A stretch of DNA of 64,000 bases, taken from the NCBI GenBank assembly GCA_011503125.2, contig WWBZ02000022.1, positions 372,001 to 436,000 of the forward strand. The letters are read 5' to 3'. Positions within the stretch are counted from its first letter, which is position 1, and every line of letters begins with the position of its first letter. The position numbers and the translations under genes are program-made. Shown here piece after piece: positions 44,701-55,219 of this stretch. The stretch is from Botryosphaeria dothidea (taxonomy: Eukaryota > Ascomycota > Dothideomycetes > Botryosphaeriales > Botryosphaeriaceae). The notes beneath the pieces were generated by a model. It worked only from the letters and a program-made list of their open reading frames with translations, was not told the origin of the DNA and searched no databases.

Positions 44701-45265
44701 GTCGATGCCGCCGGCTGCCATGATGGCCGCGGGCATCGCAGCGAGGGAGACGGCGCGCTGGGCCACGGACATTGGCCGCATCGCGGCGGGTATCTTCAGT
44801 GGGCTAGGTCCGCACGGCAGCCCGCTGAACCCTTCAATCGGCGCGGCGCTCATCGAGTGCGTGATGCCGCTCTTCTTCGCGGGGATCCAATATACGGACG
44901 CGGCGCAGCGCGATTGGCTCGTCGTCAACGTCAAAGACATCGAAGTGAGAACGGGCTGGGCGAGCGCGGGGCTCGTGGCTAATGGCTGTCAGAAGGTGTG
45001 GGAGAAGGCGGGCCAGGCGGGGCGCGCGCCGCCGTACGTGTACAGGAGAGAGGATCCATCTCACAACCCAGATGAGCGGATCAGCGGGAGGAAGGAGGAG
45101 AGGGCGGCAAGCGAGGGGAGGACGCTGACGAAGGAGGAAGAAGAGGCCGGCAAGGGCGAGCTGAGCGATCGGAGATACCTCTGGACGAACCCCGGGACGA
45201 GGGTGCATTGGGCGATGGGAATTCTGAGTGAGGAGCACGATTTGGTTCCGCCGCAGGGGCCGTAG
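41764..45265 (+). CDS. large Zn2Cys6 transcription factor
   Basis: Exons 41764..42793, 42934..44020 and 44071..45265; 1103 aa. Introns are 140 bases (GTATAG...CAG) and 50 bases (GTAAGG...TAG, branch GCTAAC). The zinc cluster at residues 58-84 (GCLTCRKRRIKCGEERPICN, then NCIKSKRHCEG) has spacing C-x2-C-x6-C-x6-C-x2-C-x6-C, preceded by a basic stretch (KARKRTKT). A 250-residue Gln/Pro/Tyr-rich low-complexity region follows. The middle domain from about residue 420 (HPSQQSLWTYTLPMMALNHQ, LLHAMLALSSLHIAKLQG, LAACLLLGFYEVMTADHVKW) is the usual fungal transcription-factor regulatory domain. A Gly/Pro-rich insert (PPGSGPPPGFVPGQMPPQQG) interrupts it. One gene, although its exons look like three separate ORFs. 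Target genes unknown. Confidence 0.9.
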
Positions 45266-46536
45266 GAGGCACGTCGCCTACGGCTGCTCGGTGTTTCTGG
45301 TATTTTCTGTTGATTTTGCTTTTACTTCGTTTCTCTAACTGTGTTATTCCTACTTTTTTTGTTTCATTTGTTTGGGGTCTCTTTCTTTTGGATATTGTCT
45401 ACAAGCGATGGGTTATTTTGAGCATCAAATGATGGAGTCTTAGAGGGGTTATGGTATGAACTTTTCTCTCGGAGGGTGTAAGTTCAGCTTGAAAAAAGGA
45501 CAACAAAGAGCACAGGCACAAAAGTCCGCGATGGCGCTTTTCTATTGCTGATGGACGAAGTAGGGGTGGCCCAAAAGTTCAAAGTTAAAATCAATGAGGA
45601 TACGAAGAGGGGATGGAGCGATGTATACAGAAAATAAAAGTTCAAAAGAATTCAGCTCGGCCTTTCTGCACGTCTTTCGCTTGGTGGATCTCGTGGTGGG
45701 ACGCGGCGGTGCGTTAAGCAAACAGGTTGCCTCCCGCCCGCAGAACCAGGCACGTGTAAGTAAGAAATTCCGGTCCTTCCTATGACTACTACCTTTCACC
45801 GTGAGCTAATCCTAATCGGGTTGGGTGGTGAAGGCCACAGACACTATGCCGCCGCCCGCCTACTTAAACCCTCCTCTCAACCTCTCTTCCTCTTCTTTGC
45901 GCGCGACACCGGTTAGACTCGCTCGTGAACGGCACTAAAGGTAAAAATTAGAGACCGACCAGGCCCAGGCCCTTCAGCTCCTACTCGACCGTCGGAAGCA
46001 GTATCGCGACAACCCCTTCACTAGCTTCTCTTCCAATGATTCGGCTCCTTGACTTGACGCCATAGGTCAAGGATAAGATAGCATGCGCGTGTGCTCTCCT
46101 GTGGGTTGGTCTTCTGGATTCACCACTTCTCCGACGGTATTCTACGGCTGGGTTCATGAGTTGACTTGGGATAGCAGGTCAGACACAGGTTGGTAGATAG
46201 TTAAGACAGTGGAGAATGCATGGAGTTGGTCAAAGTATTCTCTCTTCTGAATGAAACTGTGGTGATAGTGAAGATATATTGGGAGGTGATATGTCTTTGA
46301 GTGAGAAAACATCGTCAGTTCCAGCTGGACCGCTTGAAGTGCTCTCTCAAGGACGCGTCGGATTGTGAGAGATACCCGCCAGCGCAGTGAAACTTGGCTC
46401 TGGCGAGCTGCGGGCGCAGCGCCGGTGTACAGCCAGCGCGAGACTGAGTGAAAGAGCGGTGGGTATCCGAAGTAACCGCTCCTGCCTCCAGCCCGTCTAT
46501 ATAATGCAAAAAGCCAGCTCCAGATGTCACCTAAGG

Positions 46537-46793
46537 GGCCGGTTGGCGGAGTGGCTAAGGGGGTTTCGAAGACACCATTCGTGACTTACCGGCCTACGCT
46601 CCTCTGCTGGCCCTATGGTACGGGGGCACGCCGGCGGGAAGTAGCTATCCCCGCTGGCTGCCCCCACCACCTGCCTCTGCGACGGGGGAAAACCTTCCAA
46701 AGAGGGTTTTATAGGGACCCTGGCCAGGTCCTGACTTTTTGCCTCCCTTCAAAAGGGTGTGTGTTCGAGGCTGGCCGGTGTCAGATACTTTTT
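46537..46793 (+). ncRNA. candidate Pol III transcript or decayed tRNA-derived element
   Basis: An A-box match TGGCGGAGTGG (46544-46554) is followed 209 bases later by a B-box match GTTCGAGGC (46763-46771) and a TTTTT terminator (46789-46793). The 5' part (GGCCGGTTGGCGGAGTGGCT) looks like the start of a class II tRNA, and GGCCGGT finds a perfect 7-base complement at 46606-46612. However, the arms around the B-box do not pair as a T-stem and acceptor stem, so this is not a normal tRNA. It could be an intron-bearing tRNA relic, a SINE or another Pol III RNA. Confidence 0.3.
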
Positions 46794-46984
46794 GGGGTGT
46801 CAGTGTCTTTGTTTTTTTGTGATGGTGGTGATGGGTGAGGTGAATCGAGGTCCGACTCACCCTACCCTGGTCTGCGGTCGGCTTAGCAGAAACTCACCAC
46901 CCATCGAAGACACGCTCTTCATGACTTCTCGTGGCTTCCTGGTGATCACCGCGAAGCTTATGCTAAGAGGCACATGATATCCAT

Positions 46985-47065
46985 GGGGAGTTGAAGTAGT
47001 CATCCGGACGTAAGTGTACGGAGCGTGTAGTGACATCCGCGTCCGGATGACTGCTTCAACTCCCC
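46985..47065. repeat. dispersed inverted repeat, copy C (best preserved)
   Basis: Left arm 46985-47010 and right arm 47040-47065 are reverse complements at 25 of 26 positions (core GAGTTGAAGYAGTCATCCGG). The loop of 29 bases lies between them. Transcribed, it would form a very stable hairpin. It ends 260 bases before the NmrA-like gene stop. Confidence 0.85.
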
Positions 47066-47326
47066 CCGTGTATTCTCCACCAAACAACGCTGGAAATTGT
47101 CCTGGAAGGTACGAGTCGGATACTCGCTAAGCTTGTCTTTGATTATCCCGCACATGTCTCTACTTTCACTTGTTGTTTTCACTGATAAAGATGCAATCAA
47201 CAGATGACCGGAGAACGGGTAGAGGAAGAGTAACGAACGTGCTTAGTTATAGACAGAAACTACGAAATGTGTACGCTATTTATGTTTTCGAGTCGCGGGG
47301 TAAATGACAAGACCCATCATCTGCGT

Positions 47327-48217
47327 CTAGTAACCGCCTTCTTTCTTGAGCCAAGTAGGGTAGTCTAAGAGCTCCGGGAACTCCTTCTTCAGCGCGGCGA
47401 TATCAACACCGTAACCTTTGTCGGCAAACCACAGCCACATAGCCTTCAGGTCCTCATTGCCCTCCACAACACCCTTCGCGAGCTCCTGCGGCGCCTCGGG
47501 CAAGTCCTTGCCGCCCGTCTGCTCCTTGAAGCTGCGCACCAACTCCTTGTAGTTGAGATCGTCGCCGGCCAGCGGGATCTCCCTACCAGCATACTTCTCA
47601 GGGTTGAGGAAGGCGGCGGCAGCGGCCTTGCCGATGTCGGTGGTGGCGATGACCTGGAGCTTCTTATCCTCGCCGAGGTAGGCCTTCCACATGGCAGGGA
47701 AGGCCGGCCCGAACTCGCCGGCGAAGTTGTCGAGGAAGGCGGCGGGCTGAATGATGGTGTAGCTCATGGAGCTGCCGGCCGCCTTGGTGCGCAGGTACTC
47801 CTCGATGTGGTGCTTGCTGATGAAGTGCGGGACGGGGGTGGGCACGAGCGGGCGCTCGGTGCCGCGGTCGACGGAGCTGTAGACGAAGTGCTTGACGTTG
47901 TTGGCGAGGGCGAGATCAACGAGGGCCTTGCCCTGCTTCTCCTCGTTGTCGGGGCTGGTGTTAGGGCCATAGGGGGTCTGGACGCTAAATACGCCCCAGA
48001 GATTGGAGGCGGACTTGAAGATGGGGGCCGGGTCGTCGAGATCGCCCTGGACCAGCTTGATCTTGGGAGACTGCTGCTGGAGTGCCTTAGCCGATGCAGA
48101 GGTGGTGCTGCGAGTCAGACCAAAGATGTTGAAGTCGGCGTTGGATGCAAGGAGGGCTTTGATGAGGGCACCGCCCTGCTTGCCGGTGGCGCCAGTGACG
48201 AGGATGTTCTTCGACAT
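47327..48217 (-). CDS. NmrA-like NAD(P)-binding family protein
   Basis: Single exon, 296 aa. ATG 48217 (MSKNILVTGATGKQGGALIK) was chosen over an upstream ATG because the nucleotide-binding GATGKQGG motif should lie near the N-terminus. Other marks: KLVQGDLDDPAPIF, LWGVFSVQTPYG, VKHFVYSSVDRG, YTIIQPAAFLDNFA and IATTDIGKAAAAAFLNP, the layout of atypical short-chain dehydrogenases of the NmrA/HSCARG group. Such proteins act as NADPH-sensing regulators or as reductases. No catalytic YxxxK is seen, which favours a sensor role (inference). TATATAAT (48362-48355, minus strand) lies about 140 bases upstream. Confidence 0.87.
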   Translation of the reverse strand: MSKNILVTGATGKQGGALIKALLASNADFNIFGLTRSTTSASAKALQQQSPKIKLVQGDLDDPAPIFKSASNLWGVFSVQTPYGPNTSPDNEEKQGKALVDLALANNVKHFVYSSVDRGTERPLVPTPVPHFISKHHIEEYLRTKAAGSSMSYTIIQPAAFLDNFAGEFGPAFPAMWKAYLGEDKKLQVIATTDIGKAAAAAFLNPEKYAGREIPLAGDDLNYKELVRSFKEQTGGKDLPEAPQELAKGVVEGNEDLKAMWLWFADKGYGVDIAALKKEFPELLDYPTWLKKEGGY

Positions 48218-48891
48218 TTTGTAGTGGACGAAGATGCTTGTTTGAAAGTCTGAGGATTTATGTGGGATTAGGAGAGCAAAGCTGTGACTTTCTTGCGAAA
48301 ACAAGCTGTAGGTGTGAACTGATGATGATGTCCATTCCGACGTCGTCCTCCATAATTATATACTTGAGCTTAAACCCTGCAGTTCCATTGTCTTCTGTAG
48401 GCTGATGTAGCTATAGTATGGTTCACTGCTAAAACCGAGTGCTTAGTAGTGTTCGAATAGATTTCTCCGAATAGCGAAGATAGATCAAGATGAGCTAAGG
48501 CATCGAAATCGGCGCCGTAAGGCTGAACGCGAGGCCGAAGTTAGCGCTGACAAATCTCGGCTTCAAGCAGCTTTCAGGCACGACGAGCGAGAAGTCGGCG
48601 CAGCAAGCAGCCGGCTGCCGATGGCCGTGAGCTTTTCATGACGCGCAAGAGGCAGCGATTACGCGATGATCCAGTGATGTTACGGAGGACACGTGCAATA
48701 GAGTGGAATGGAGTTTGAGACGCGCAGAGGCAACCCGGAGCGCGTTGAGTCAGCGCGGGCGGGCAGCGGCACCGCAGCCTTAGCGCGACTGGCGCATTCT
48801 CTGGCGACAAAGTCAAGCGTCGACGCCGGCGGTACCCCACACAGCGAAATAATTGCCCCAAGCAACAACCCCCGACCACCGCACCGCTACG
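48218..48891. promoter_or_regulatory. divergent promoter, NmrA-like / eIF3g
   Basis: 674 bases. TATATAAT on the minus strand at 48355-48362 serves the NmrA-like gene; no TATA box on the eIF3g side. Confidence 0.45.
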
Positions 48892-49899
48892 ATGTCGAAA
48901 GTTGCAGGGTGAGCTCCCCGCGCTTCCGCCGACCTGCTCGGAACTGACAGCGCGCAGACGCACCGACTGGGCCGAGGAGGAGGACGAGGACCAGCTCGCC
49001 CTCCCGGCGCCGCAGATCGTGAAGAACAAGGACGGCACCGAGACCATCATCACCCACTATATCCGCGAAGATGGCAAGAAGATGAAGACCACCCGCCGCA
49101 TCAAGAAGACCATCGTCAAGCAGGTCGTCAACCCCCGCGTCGCCGAGCGCAAGCACTGGGACAAATTCGGCCTCGAGAAGGGCAAGGCCCCGGGCCCCCA
49201 GACCGACACCACCAGCGTCGCCGAGAACATCGTCTTCCGCCCCCAGGCCAACTGGAAGGCTTCCGCCGATGACAAGAGCGAGCACGAGAAGAAGAAGGCC
49301 AACCTGAAGGACACCAAGATCAAGTGCCGTATCTGTTCCGGCGACCATTGGACCACCAAGTGTCCCTTCAAGGATACCATGGCCCCCGAGGGCGAGCCTG
49401 GCGCCGGTGGCGCCGATATGGATGAGCCCGAAGCTGCCGGCGGTCTCGGTGCCGGCACCTCCAGCTACGTCCCGCCGCATCTCCGCGGCCGCGCTGGCGC
49501 AACCGGCGAGAAGATGGGCGGCAAGTACGAGCGGGACGACTTGGCCACCCTCCGTGTCACCAACGTACGTAATAATTGGTTTGCGAGATTGCTTGGAATG
49601 GTTTGGCTGACTTGTGATGCAGGTCAGCGAGTTCACCGAGGAACAGGACCTGCGCGATATCTTCTCGCGCTTCGGTCACGTCACCAGAGTCTTCCTGGCG
49701 AAGGACAGAGAAACGGGCCGTGCAAAGGGCTTCGCTTTCGTCAGTTTCGCAGACCGCGACGACGCCAAGACTGCGTGCGAGAAGGTCGACGGCTGTAAGT
49801 ATCTCTGCGCAGAAGATCATGACATGGATGTGCTAACTCGGAGTAGACGGTTTCGGCCATCTCATTCTGCGCGTCGAGTTCGCGAAGAAGTCTACTTAA
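48892..49899 (+). CDS. TIF35: translation initiation factor eIF3 subunit g
   Basis: Exons 48892..48908, 48958..49564, 49623..49794 and 49847..49899; 282 aa. Introns are 49, 58 and 52 bases. Exon 1 is 17 bases, encoding MSKVAG with the next exon ([17 protein letters not shown]). The N-terminal eIF3g domain binds eIF3i ([35 protein letters not shown]). A CCHC knuckle ([13 protein letters not shown]) follows near residue 145. The C-terminal RRM runs across two introns ([22 protein letters not shown]1 [10 protein letters not shown]; end [17 protein letters not shown]). The factor promotes scanning and reinitiation as part of eIF3 on the 40S subunit. Confidence 0.95.
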
Positions 49900-50442
49900 A
49901 TTGCGGGATATCTGGGCGTGTGCATTCCCTATGGCGTTGGCTCTTTCTTTCGGTAGACGAGGGCACCTTCCAAAAGTTGAGGACGGTTGTGGTGTACATG
50001 CTACGAAAATACCATGATGAATTTTTGGCAGAGCTCTTGACACAGTGTCCGCACAGCGGAGAGTGCGGGATTGGTGGGATAATGAATGAACGGCTGGCTA
50101 GCATGAAGACGCCGTTTAATGTCTTGAAAATCCATTGGCTGTCGTCTGAGCAGTGCAACGCGAATAGTCAATGCCGGTTTCATGTGGTTGTGTTCAGCAA
50201 AAGTGGAGCATATTGCGAAGGCGTGTGGCGCGGGATGCGCTGCGCCTCGTGCTGCTCTGCCGGGCTTGCTAATTATCGCCGCTACAGCCGTCCTAAGCGT
50301 GCCGGCGACTCCACTGCACCAACACACGCACGCTTTATGATGTTATGCCGCTGACGATACTCGCGCTGTCGCCCGTTCCTTCGCTGCAGTCCGCTCTCCC
50401 GCCCTCGCTTCCGTCGCGCGCGCGCCTCCAGCCGCCGCCGCC
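49900..50442. other. intergenic spacer before AKR1
   Basis: 543 bases in head-to-tail arrangement. Nothing beyond the AKR1 promoter expected; very GC-rich just before the ATG. Confidence 0.45.
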
Positions 50443-52741
50443 ATGTCTTCCGCACCCTCCTCAAGCGCTGACCCCAAGGCTCCCCAGCCCGGCGGAGACC
50501 AGCACGAGATGAAGGACATGTCGCAACAGCAGTCAACTCTCCCTGTCGAGGAGGACCTCATGCAGCTGGCTCGCCTGGGCGAGATTGGCGCCATCCAGAA
50601 GCTCTTCGACACGGGCAAGTACGATGCCACATACCGCGACGAACAGGGCATCACGCCGCTCCATGTACGCCTCCTCCGCCCTCGCCCTGGGCTCGAGTAC
50701 TGACCGGATCCTTCTGCAGTGGGCCGCGATCAACAACCATTACGCTCTCTGCCATTTTCTCCTCAACTCGGGCGCCGACGTGAATGCGCGAGGCGGCGAC
50801 GCCGTAGCCACGCCTGTCCTGTGGGCCGCGAAGCGCTGCAACTACTACATCGTCGCCCTTCTCCTGTCGCGCGGCGCCGACCCGCTGCTCACCGACGACC
50901 AAGGCTTCAATTTACTACACAGCGCGACCTTGGACGGCAACGTCTACCAACTCGTGTTGCTGCTACACCAGGATATCCCCGTCGACATCCCGGACGCTCA
51001 GGGTCACACCGCGCTCATGTGGGCTGCATACAAAGGATTTCCAGCCGTCGTCGAGGTCCTGGTACGTTGGGGTGCGAATGTCTATGCACGCGACGACCAG
51101 GGCTTCACGGCGCTGCACTGGGCGCTGGTTAAGGGCAGTCTGGGTTGCATCCAGAAGCTTATTGAGTACGGCTCGGACCGCTTCGCCGAGAACAACGAGG
51201 GCAAGACTCCTGCTATAACCGCTCAGGACATGAATTCAATCCGCCAATGGCACAAGGCATTATCGGACACCGGCTACAATCCCGACGGAACTCCCAAATA
51301 CTTCCCTCTGCAGAGCATAATCAAGGACCGAAGGGCTTTCATAAGCAAATTCTTCTTCTTCTGGCCCTTCTTTATGCTTATCTGCACTCTCTGGATCCTG
51401 AGTCATATGGTCATCTACGTTGGAATACCACTGGCCCTCGGGACCTCATATATCCTACAATGGGCCGCGCAGCACTTGCTAAGATGGGCGCCAAGCGACA
51501 TGAAGACTGTACATAAAACCGTGAGTTTTTCCTCGGCAAGAATAAGGAATATCGAGTTGACCGGCCGCAGCCTTTCCTCTCTGGCGTTTTTGCTGGCACC
51601 CTGTTCTGGGTCGGGGTGCGTTACATTACACATATCCTGCCATGTAAGTGATCTTTGTACATCTAACACGGGAAATTGAGATTGACAAGATACAGGGACT
51701 TTCACCACGAATCCCTTCAACAATATCTTCTTCATGATCGCCTACTCATTGACGACATATTTCTACTTCTTGACGATGGTCACAGACCCTGGATACATTC
51801 CCAAGTCGAGTTCACGCGCACAACAAAAGGCTGTAATAGACGAGCTCCTCGAGATCCGCAAATTCGACGAAGCAAATTTCTGCGTCCACTGCATGGTGCG
51901 CCGTCCCTTGCGGAGCAAGCACTGCAAACGCTGCAATCGATGCGTCGCCAAGGAAGATCACCACTGCCCCTGGGTCGACAATTGCGTTGCAAACAACAAC
52001 CACCGCCATTTCGTCATGTACATCTCCTGCCTCGAAGTGGGCATCCTGTTACTCGTCCGTCTGGTTCTCTCATACCTTACCATTCTACCTCCCCCGACAG
52101 AAACGCCGAAATGCAATATGCTCGACCCCGAGCTGTGCTCGACGCTCCACAAGGACACCTTTACGATCATCCTCAGTATCTGGGCCACCCTCCAACTCAT
52201 CTGGGTGACCATGCTCCTGGTCGTCCAGCTCCTCCAGATCGCCCGCGCCCAAACGACCTTCGAGGCCATGCGCAACAACGCCCACGGCCACGGCCACGCG
52301 CCCGACCCGCTCACGTCGTTCCTCACCACCGGCAGCACGTCCGCCGTCGGCGGCCAGGTCGACGCCGCTGGCGCCGGTCCCGCCGCGCCGGGCCAACGCC
52401 GCCATCAAAAGACCGGCTGCCTCGAGCAGTGGAAGCGCATGCTCGGTATCGACACGTTCATCGCTACCGCCCTTCACGGATCGAACGCCCCGGCTATCCT
52501 CGCTCAACGCCGCGAAAATCCCTTCACGCGCGGCTGCATCACCAATTGCCGCGATTTCTGGTGCGATTCGGCTCCCATGTTTAAGAAGAGGGAAAACGGT
52601 GAGGCGTTGCTTGGTGGCGATCGGATCAATTGGACGAGGGTGTACGAGCCGCCGCCCAAGATGCGGGCGAGAAGAGGTGGCGCGGTTGCGGATGAGGGTG
52701 GGAGGTATGAGAGCCTTGCGGTGGAGGAGGATGAAGTGTGA
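50443..52741 (+). CDS. AKR1: ankyrin-repeat palmitoyltransferase AKR1
   Basis: Exons 50443..50664, 50720..51520, 51571..51643 and 51696..52741; 713 aa. Introns are 55, 50 and 52 bases, each with a TGAC branch. About six ankyrin repeats fill residues 40-260 ([80 protein letters not shown]). Two membrane helices ([17 protein letters not shown]...) and a third ([17 protein letters not shown]) lead to the cysteine-rich catalytic domain [20 protein letters not shown] to [12 protein letters not shown], followed by further helices. The active motif is DHHC, whereas yeast Akr1 has DHYC. It attaches palmitate to cysteines of Golgi/endosome clients such as Yck2. Confidence 0.95.
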
Positions 52742-53429
52742 TAATAATGACGATAGCGGTGGTGGGGATATTTTTTTTGTCTTCTTAATGATGATGGGAA
52801 TGCTCGGTTGAGACGGTGTTGGAACTGTCATGCGGGTTAGAAGGATGCATGGATATTTTGTAAAGTTTTTTCTTTCTTTGTGGTTGGTAGGGTACAAAGC
52901 GATCAAGCGGCTGTCGTATTTTTGTGCTGGGCTTTTTATATTGTAGTATATGATATATAATGAAATGGGAAAGAACAGTCAAGAGACTTCTCATCCTTGC
53001 GGGATTGCGCATTGGGAAAGCATGAAAAAAGATTAGAGAAGAGTAAGTCCGAGTGGAGCTCGAGCTTGTACCCAACAAAAACTTCAAGACGTCTCCCTAG
53101 AAAAACCCCTTCTCCATACTTTTAATCTCCTCGGGAAGCATTCTACTCACGGGCCTTCTGTCGAAGCCGTCCTGTTCGCCCTCTAAGCAGTAATTACTGA
53201 GCTCCTCTTCACTAAGACAAGGCCCTTGACGCTTTCCTAATGTCCAGCATTTTGCATTTCCTAGTTTCCTATCCGACATTCTTTCTCAAAAAGTCACAAG
53301 TCTTGAACATTTCCCAAACTCCAAACCCCATGAAATCTATCCCGGCCTTGCCGCCATGCGATATACCTCAGCTCTTCCTCACTTCCACACATCTCATCTT
53401 GGTCTCCAATTCAACCTCTCCCCGTTCCT
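52742..53429. other. convergent intergenic spacer
   Basis: 688 bases between AKR1 and the MFS transporter stops. AT-rich with T runs (52769-52776, 52864-52880) fitting 3' ends. ORFs at 53240-53620 are shadows of the transporter tail. Confidence 0.5.
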
Positions 53430-55219
53430 TCACGCCTCCTCCCCACCCACGGCCTCCTCGTCCCCCTCGTCCCCATCCAAATCATCCATATGCTCTCTCG
53501 CCCACGGGCTCCTCTCCCTCAACGCCCTGCCCTTCCGACTCCACACAAACGGGATCGGCACCAACACGACCGCCAGCGCGGCCAACACCAAGCCCGCCCA
53601 CTGATACCCCAGCCGCGTGAACATGCTGTGCGCAAACAGCGGGAAACCGGCGCCGAACAGGTTGCGCACGAGGCCGATGCCGGCGAGGGCGGAGGCGGAG
53701 TAGACCTTGTAGGAGTCTTCGGTGTAGGTGAAGGTCATGAGGATGAGGGTGTAGAAGGACCAGCCCCACAGGGCGGACGCGAGGATGGGGATGATGGGGT
53801 GGATGGAGGGGGAGGTGGTGAGGGCGAACCAGACGAGGGAGATGGGGAAGGCTGGTTTATGTTGTGGTCAGTGGACGTTCGGGCTCGGGGGGAAGAGGGT
53901 TGTGTGGATCGGACTTACCGACTGCTGCGATCTTACCCATCTGCACTCGTGCCTCTGGAACGTTCTTGCCGCCGGATTCGTGGACCTTGCGCTGGTAATA
54001 CCTTTCTTGCCAGATGTTGGTGACGGGGCCGAGACTGATGCCGAAGCAGATGCCCAGGAAAGAGACGCCGACACCAATGGTGTCGAAGCCATGGCCTTGT
54101 CCGAATACCAGAGCGAATGCGGTGTTGAAAAGGAAGCTCAGTCCATAAAGGTAGCCGTTGTACAGGGCGGCAAACATGATGATGGCCTCGGATGCCAGGA
54201 ACCGGAATGGTCTCGCAAGCGTGACCGTGAACAACTCCTTCACACCTCTCTTCTTCAGATGATCGGGGACGTCGATGTTAGCCGTATTGTTGACCTTGCG
54301 GGCTCGCTCTGCGCGTTGAGCGAGAAGGATGCTATGGCGCGTCTCGCCGCAGAAGAGCAGAGATGCGGTCATGATGGCCCAGAGGCCTCCGCAGATGCCG
54401 AGAAGAGCCCAGAAAACGTCGCGCCAGCCCCTGGTTTGGGCGACGAAAGACATGAGGAAGAATCCGGTAGGCGACCCGCACGTAGCTGCCCATAGATAGA
54501 GGGACATGGCTGGACCGGTGTCGTGCGGATGGTAGAGGTCTGCGATAGTGCCTCCGAAATTTGCTAGGAAGAGGTCAGCACAGTCGTTTCAGATCAGGAA
54601 GTATATTGTACCAATAGTCACAGAGGAAAAGTAACCCGAGAGAAGTCGGATTGGAATGAACACGCCAAGGTTTGGTACCATCGCCGACGCTGCAAGGCAA
54701 ACAAGGAAGATGAAATACGCGTAAACGTAGATCGGCCGTCTCCCATAGTACTGAGAAAAGGTCAGGTTCTGGAATGTTTTGATGTTATTGTAGTCATACC
54801 TCAGAAAGCGGTGCCCTGTTCAGCGTTAGTAGGCTGTCCAATGCGCAACCAGTTGTTCGTACTCACAAAGTCATCGGGCCAAAAGCAAGGCCCAACACGT
54901 ACAACGACAGTCCCAGCGTTCCCGCTTCTGGCGACAGACCGAATTCCTCGGCGAACTTTTTGCTTGCAGGTGAAAAGCCAGATGCGCCCCAGCTGACGGA
55001 TAGATCTATGAGCAGAATAGGCCCAATCATGAGCCATTTCTTCCATCTCGGCCAATTGCGGGGATCCTCAGGGTCTCCAGGCGAGAAGTGCACGACGCCG
55101 ACAACCGAGCCGTCATGACGGCGGGTCTCTTGGATCTTGTTGCTGCCATAATGCAGACCGTTCTCGTTGGAGGTAAGGAGCGGTTGGGTGCTTTCGGCCT
55201 CGGGGGTGTCGGCAGTCAT
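53430..55219 (-). CDS. MFS multidrug/polyamine-type transporter (DHA1 family)
   Basis: Five exons: 55219..54867, 54815..54800, 54750..54612, 54563..53919 and 53851..53430; 524 aa. Introns are 51, 49, 48 and 67 bases. Exon 2 is a 16-base micro-exon; with it the canonical loop reads GPMTLAPLSEYYGRRPIYV, without it the motif is destroyed. A hydrophilic N-terminus with DPEDPRNWPRWKKW, typical of the DHA1 group, precedes 12 expected helices (GPILLIDLSVSWGASGFSP, LGLSLYVLGLAFG, GCRSPTGFFLMSF-like segment GSPTGFFLMSFVAQ, RGWRDVFWALLGICGGLWAI). An acidic cytosolic tail (DDLDGDEGDEEAVGGEE) closes it. Probable plasma-membrane H+ antiporter for drugs or polyamines; the substrate cannot be read from sequence. 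No biosynthetic neighbour. Confidence 0.92.

Larger units (their letters stand above)
45266..47326. other. 2 kb spacer with Pol III-like boxes and inverted repeat
   Basis: Between the convergent Zn2Cys6 and NmrA-like genes. AT-rich 3' flank to about 45550, then mixed sequence. It holds a candidate RNA polymerase III unit (46537-46793) and the best copy of the dispersed inverted repeat (46985-47065). No protein gene supported. Confidence 0.5.

Noticed and set aside
46537..46612. Ordinary tRNA gene at the A-box
   Set aside because: GGCCGGT and ACCGGCC pair, but the span is about 72-76 bases with no T-arm, no proper D-stem and no clear anticodon stem, so a normal tRNA is not supported.
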